Below are positions 6,962 to 7,549 of a DNA stretch of 7,549 nucleotides, one piece after another. Each line of letters starts with the position of its first letter. The stretch's first letter is position 1. The notes under the pieces were generated by a model, which saw only the letters and a program-made list of their open reading frames with translations, did not search any database and was not told the DNA's origin. The position numbers and the translations under genes are program-made. The DNA is taken from contig JAEOTW010000098.1 of assembly GCA_016839655.1 (NCBI GenBank), positions 1 to 7,549 on the forward strand, written 5' to 3'. Source of the stretch: Promethearchaeota archaeon. Lineage in GTDB: Archaea > Asgardarchaeota > Lokiarchaeia > Sigynarchaeales > SOKP01.

Positions 6962-7549
6962 CTAATCTACAGTTAATGTTTTTGATAGATTTCTTGGATA
7001 ATCTGGATCAATTCCCCGTTCAATTGACATATAGAGAGCAAGTAACTGTAGTGGAATTACCGCTAAGATTGGTGATATAAGCTGTGATGATTTTGGTATT
7101 TCAAAATAATCACCTGGTTTTACGTGATTATCTAATCCTTTAATATATTCGCCAATCACTATTGGTCTTCCATCTCGACATTCAACTTCTGAGATATGAG
7201 ATGTAACATAATATTTGTCATTAGGAGCTACAATATATATTACTGGATAACCATCTTCAACAATACTTAATGGTCCATGTTTAAATTCAGAGGAATACAT
7301 AGCTTCTGCGGATATATAATTTATTTCACGTATTTTTAGAGCTCCTTCTAAAGCTACACCATGTGTTATTCCATATCCTAGTAGAGACATAGCATCTGTT
7401 TTTGATAATTCTTTAGCTAATTGTTTTGCTTTATCAGCACTATCATTAATTGTCTTTTTAACTAATTTAGAAATATTATGAATTTCGTCTTTAAGTTCTT
7501 CAAACTCTTTATCAGATATTTTTCCCTTTTTATGTCCAACTCTAGCCGC
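6962..7549 (-). CDS. glmS: Glutamine--fructose-6-phosphate aminotransferase, C-terminal isomerase (SIS) part, partial
   Basis: GlmS makes glucosamine-6-phosphate from fructose-6-phosphate and glutamine, the entry to UDP-N-acetylglucosamine and surface glycans. Only the last 195 residues are present; the frame runs open through the window edge, so the glutaminase and first SIS domain lie outside. ALEGALKIREINYISAEAM (66-84 of the fragment) and FKHGPLSI (89-96) align with the Escherichia coli sugar-isomerising site: Lys72 matches Lys485, Glu75 matches Glu488 and His91 matches His504. The tail PRNLSKTLTVD keeps the catalytic lysine (Lys190, E. coli Lys603). IPLQLLALYMSIERGIDPDYP before it is also typical. 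The usual Gly-Glu-Leu before Lys-His-Gly is Ser-Glu-Phe here, a mild variation. The fragment before the internal Met at 7390 is clearly coding, so that Met is not the start. The AIR synthase-related gene follows 53 nt downstream on the same strand. Another SIS sugar isomerase is unlikely given the C-terminal signature. Confidence 0.93.
   Translation of the reverse strand, partial: AARVGHKKGKISDKEFEELKDEIHNISKLVKKTINDSADKAKQLAKELSKTDAMSLLGYGITHGVALEGALKIREINYISAEAMYSSEFKHGPLSIVEDGYPVIYIVAPNDKYYVTSHISEVECRDGRPIVIGEYIKGLDNHVKPGDYFEIPKSSQLISPILAVIPLQLLALYMSIERGIDPDYPRNLSKTLTVD

Noticed and set aside
6962..7390. A short 142-residue SIS protein starting at the ATG at 7390
   Set aside because: The frame continues open to the window edge with GlmS-like sequence, so that Met is internal to a truncated glmS.

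Overview
The window is very AT-rich (only about 30% G+C by eye) and looks archaeal. Most transcription units begin with a TATA-like box 40-120 nt before the start codon and are followed by a run of 6-12 T. Some genes appear to use TTG starts, and the one clear ribosome binding site is GAGGT-type. The gene content (a Roadblock-like small protein, a HAAS-type membrane protein, LarE, an archaeal-type AIR synthase-related protein) together with the low G+C fits an Asgard (Lokiarchaeia-like) archaeon. That lineage call is an inference, not something the sequence proves.

Layout from left to right. A small gene at 65-493 (+) encodes a divergent Roadblock/LC7-like protein whose 5' end is problematic. 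Next comes a 501-residue thiolase-like protein (626-2131, +) with the extra C-terminal domain of type-1 thiolase-like proteins and no canonical catalytic cysteines. After a 219-nt regulatory gap lies a six-helix DUF998-like membrane protein (2351-3130, +). It is followed by a HAAS-type protein carrying a long charged helix between two groups of membrane segments (3289-4581, +). LarE, the sulfur-donating enzyme of nickel-pincer cofactor synthesis, is at 4671-5501 (+). It converges, 12 nt apart, on a minus-strand AIR synthase-related (PurM/HypE/SelD superfamily) gene at 5514-6908. The window ends inside the C-terminal isomerase domain of glmS (6962-7549, -), which lies 53 nt upstream of the AIR synthase-related gene on the same strand.

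The plus-strand genes look like separate single-gene units, each with its own TATA-like box and T-run, rather than one operon. glmS and the AIR synthase-related gene may be co-transcribed. No shared pathway is evident across the window. The most suggestive pairing is LarE beside an AIR synthase-superfamily ATPase, since both families serve metal, sulfur or selenium cofactor assembly, but this link is speculative. I see no tRNA, rRNA, CRISPR array, insertion sequence or defence system.
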